Assembly: GCA_900767505.1 (NCBI GenBank)
Contig: CAAFZG010000004.1
Coordinates: 1-5,480, forward strand
DNA: 5,480 nt
From: Methanomassiliicoccales archaeon
GTDB lineage: Archaea; Thermoplasmatota; Thermoplasmata; Methanomassiliicoccales; Methanomethylophilaceae
Reading direction: 5' to 3'
Positions 4,050 through 5,480 of this stretch are shown in pieces. The stretch's first letter is position 1. Every line of letters starts with the position of its first letter. The notes under the pieces were generated by a model. That model saw only the letters and a program-made list of their open reading frames with translations, was not told the DNA's origin and searched no databases. A program made the translations under genes and the position numbers.

Positions 4050-5480
4050 TGCTTCACCTTTATGCTTGAAACGTTGTTTTGAAGAAGTGCGTATTCCAGG
4101 GAATCTATGAGGGCTATGAGACTTGCCTCGATGACGTTTTCGGAGACGCCGACCGTGGTCCAGCTCCTCTCCCCGTCTGTTGTCCTGATGAGGACACGGA
4201 CGCTTGCCGCCGTGGCGGACTTCTCGTCCAGTACGCGTACTTTGTAATCTGTCAGCCTGACATTCATCAGTGACGGATAGAACTTTGCCAATGCCTTCCT
4301 CAGAGCGTGGTCCAATGCGTTGACGGGACCGTTCCCGTCTGCCGCCGTGTGTTCTATCTGGCCGTCAGGGCTCCTGACCTTGATGCTGGCCTCGGACTCC
4401 ATCCTGTTGCCCTCGGATTCGTACATCGATATCCTGAAAGCATGGACTTCGAACATCTTTCCGATGTCGCCTCTGAGCCTCTTGACGAGCAGCTCGAAAC
4501 TCGCATCTGCGCCGTCGAACTGGTATCCGTTGGATTCCATGTCCTTGACCCTACGAGTGATGTCTGGGCTGTCATCGCCTATCTGCAGTCCGAGTTCTTT
4601 GAGTTTCTCGGATATCGTCGCCTTTCCGGCCATGTCCGATACCAGTATGCGGCGCCTGTTGCCGACTTTGGACGGATCCATGTGCTCATAGGTCCTGGTG
4701 TCCTTGACCAGGGCCGACACATGCATGCCGCCTTTGTGGGTGAATGCCCTTTCGCCTACGAAAGGCATCCCCGGATGCGGGGGCATGTTGGCGAGTTCCC
4801 CCACGTAATTGGAAAGTGATGTGAGTTCATCGATCCTGACGTTGCCGAGGTCGAGGCCCATTTTCAGACCGAGGTTGGGGATGACTGTGCACAGGTTGGC
4901 GTTCCCGCATCTCTCCCCGATCCCGTTGACGGTACCCTGCACCATGGTGCATCCGGATTCCACCGCTGCGAGACTGCATGCGGTGGCGAGATCGGAATCG
5001 TTGTGGCAGTGGATGCCGAGTGCGACCGAGTCCAGGTTGGATCTCGCATCGCGGACGATCCCGGAAACGGCCGCAGGCATGGTGCCTCCGTTGGTGTCGC
5101 ACAGGACTATCCATTCCGCTCCGCCTTTCTCGGCCGCTTTGATGGCCTTCAGGGCATATTCCCTGTTGGCGTTGTACCCGTCGAAGAAATGCTCCGCATC
5201 GAACATGACGTGTTTCCCCGATTCCTTGAGGAAGCGCACGCTGGCTTCGATCATGGCAAGGTTGTCTTCGAGGGGGATGCCGAGGGCATCGGTGACATGG
5301 AAATCCCACGTCTTTCCGAATATGCAGCACCATTCAGCAGACGATTCGGACAGGGATACGAGGTTCTGATCTTCTGAAGGGGGGATTCCGTGACGGCATG
5401 TGCTGCCGAATGCCACGAGTTTGGTGTTCTCGAGTCCCGCCTTGGAGGCCCTTTCGAAGAACTCGTCGTCCCTGGGGTTC
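4046..5480 (-). CDS. cimA: Citramalate synthase, 5' end beyond window
   Basis: It condenses pyruvate with acetyl-CoA to (R)-citramalate, the first step of the threonine-independent route to isoleucine. The frame is open to the window edge, so the true start lies beyond 5480; 477 residues are visible (NPRDDEFFER... onward). About 50 N-terminal residues, including the DxTLRDG motif, should be missing given a usual 520-540. The GTG at 5416 is internal, because the residues before it (ASKAGLENTKL, then VAFGST) continue the family pattern. The HMGL-like TIM barrel holds the metal-binding HCHND (about 157-161), GERCGNANL (about 188-196) and HKGGMHVSA (about 248-256). The C-terminal LeuA-type allosteric domain (about 340-470) includes GNGPVNALDHAL. 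FGKTWDFHVTDAL and DAEHFFDGY favour this long citramalate synthase type over isopropylmalate or homocitrate synthase. It is the first visible operon gene; the allosteric domain suggests feedback control, typically by isoleucine. The variable domain between barrel and C-terminus looks intact. Confidence 0.93.
   Translation of the reverse strand, partial: NPRDDEFFERASKAGLENTKLVAFGSTCRHGIPPSEDQNLVSLSESSAEWCCIFGKTWDFHVTDALGIPLEDNLAMIEASVRFLKESGKHVMFDAEHFFDGYNANREYALKAIKAAEKGGAEWIVLCDTNGGTMPAAVSGIVRDARSNLDSVALGIHCHNDSDLATACSLAAVESGCTMVQGTVNGIGERCGNANLCTVIPNLGLKMGLDLGNVRIDELTSLSNYVGELANMPPHPGMPFVGERAFTHKGGMHVSALVKDTRTYEHMDPSKVGNRRRILVSDMAGKATISEKLKELGLQIGDDSPDITRRVKDMESNGYQFDGADASFELLVKRLRGDIGKMFEVHAFRISMYESEGNRMESEASIKVRSPDGQIEHTAADGNGPVNALDHALRKALAKFYPSLMNVRLTDYKVRVLDEKSATAASVRVLIRTTDGERSWTTVGVSENVIEASLIALIDSLEYALLQNNVSSIKVKQ

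Noticed and set aside
4985..4998. GAGATCGGAATCG, resembling reverse adapter sequence
   Set aside because: It departs from the adapter after eight or nine bases and lies inside the intact cimA frame, encoding expected residues.
5414..5416. GTG as the start of the citramalate synthase
   Set aside because: The frame is open to the window edge, and the upstream residues (EFFERASKAGLENTKL) continue the family sequence, so the gene is cut by the window.
1..5480. CRISPR array, insertion sequence or defence system
   Set aside because: No regularly spaced repeats, terminal inverted repeats, transposase or defence domains were seen apart from the integrase relic.

Overview
The window looks like an archaeal chromosome fragment, most likely euryarchaeal in the broad sense. 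A Thermoplasmata or Methanomassiliicoccales-like methanogen is my best guess, but that is inference. The archaeal evidence is direct: TATA (BoxA)-like elements sit 25-30 nt upstream of transcription units; one tRNA-Trp gene is split by an intron carrying a box C/D guide RNA; a tiny gene encodes ribosomal protein eL41, absent from bacteria; and isoleucine synthesis is represented by a citramalate synthase. Bases 1-12 match the 3' tail of the common Illumina adapter, so the left edge is probably a contig end.

Left part (1-580): a short unassigned stretch, then tRNA-Ala(GGC) with its G3:U70 identity pair, then on the minus strand a decayed tyrosine-recombinase C-terminus ending 8 nt from the tRNA 3' end. 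This looks like the scar of an element that integrated at the tRNA gene.

Middle (580-2260, plus strand): a small FMN-binding split-barrel protein with its own promoter and terminator; a six-helix membrane protein of unknown function, apparently leaderless; then tRNA-Arg(UCU), eL41 and the intron-containing tRNA-Trp(CCA). One promoter is visible before tRNA-Arg and one hairpin/T-run terminator after tRNA-Trp, so the last three are probably one transcript. The tRNA-Trp intron holds a complete C/D guide (both k-turns, both 12-nt spacers) predicted to direct 2'-O-methylation of C34 and C39 of its own host tRNA.

Right part (2360-5480, minus strand): a tight three-gene operon read right to left: citramalate synthase (cimA, 5' end outside the window), an ACT-domain protein of the UPF0237 family overlapping it by ATGA, and a UPF0210/'PFL family' protein 4 nt further on, closed by a terminator hairpin. 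The first enzyme of the pyruvate route to isoleucine is thus translated together with a possible small-molecule sensor and an enzyme-like protein of unknown activity. Between the two convergent terminators lies about 100 bp with inverted repeats and no gene.
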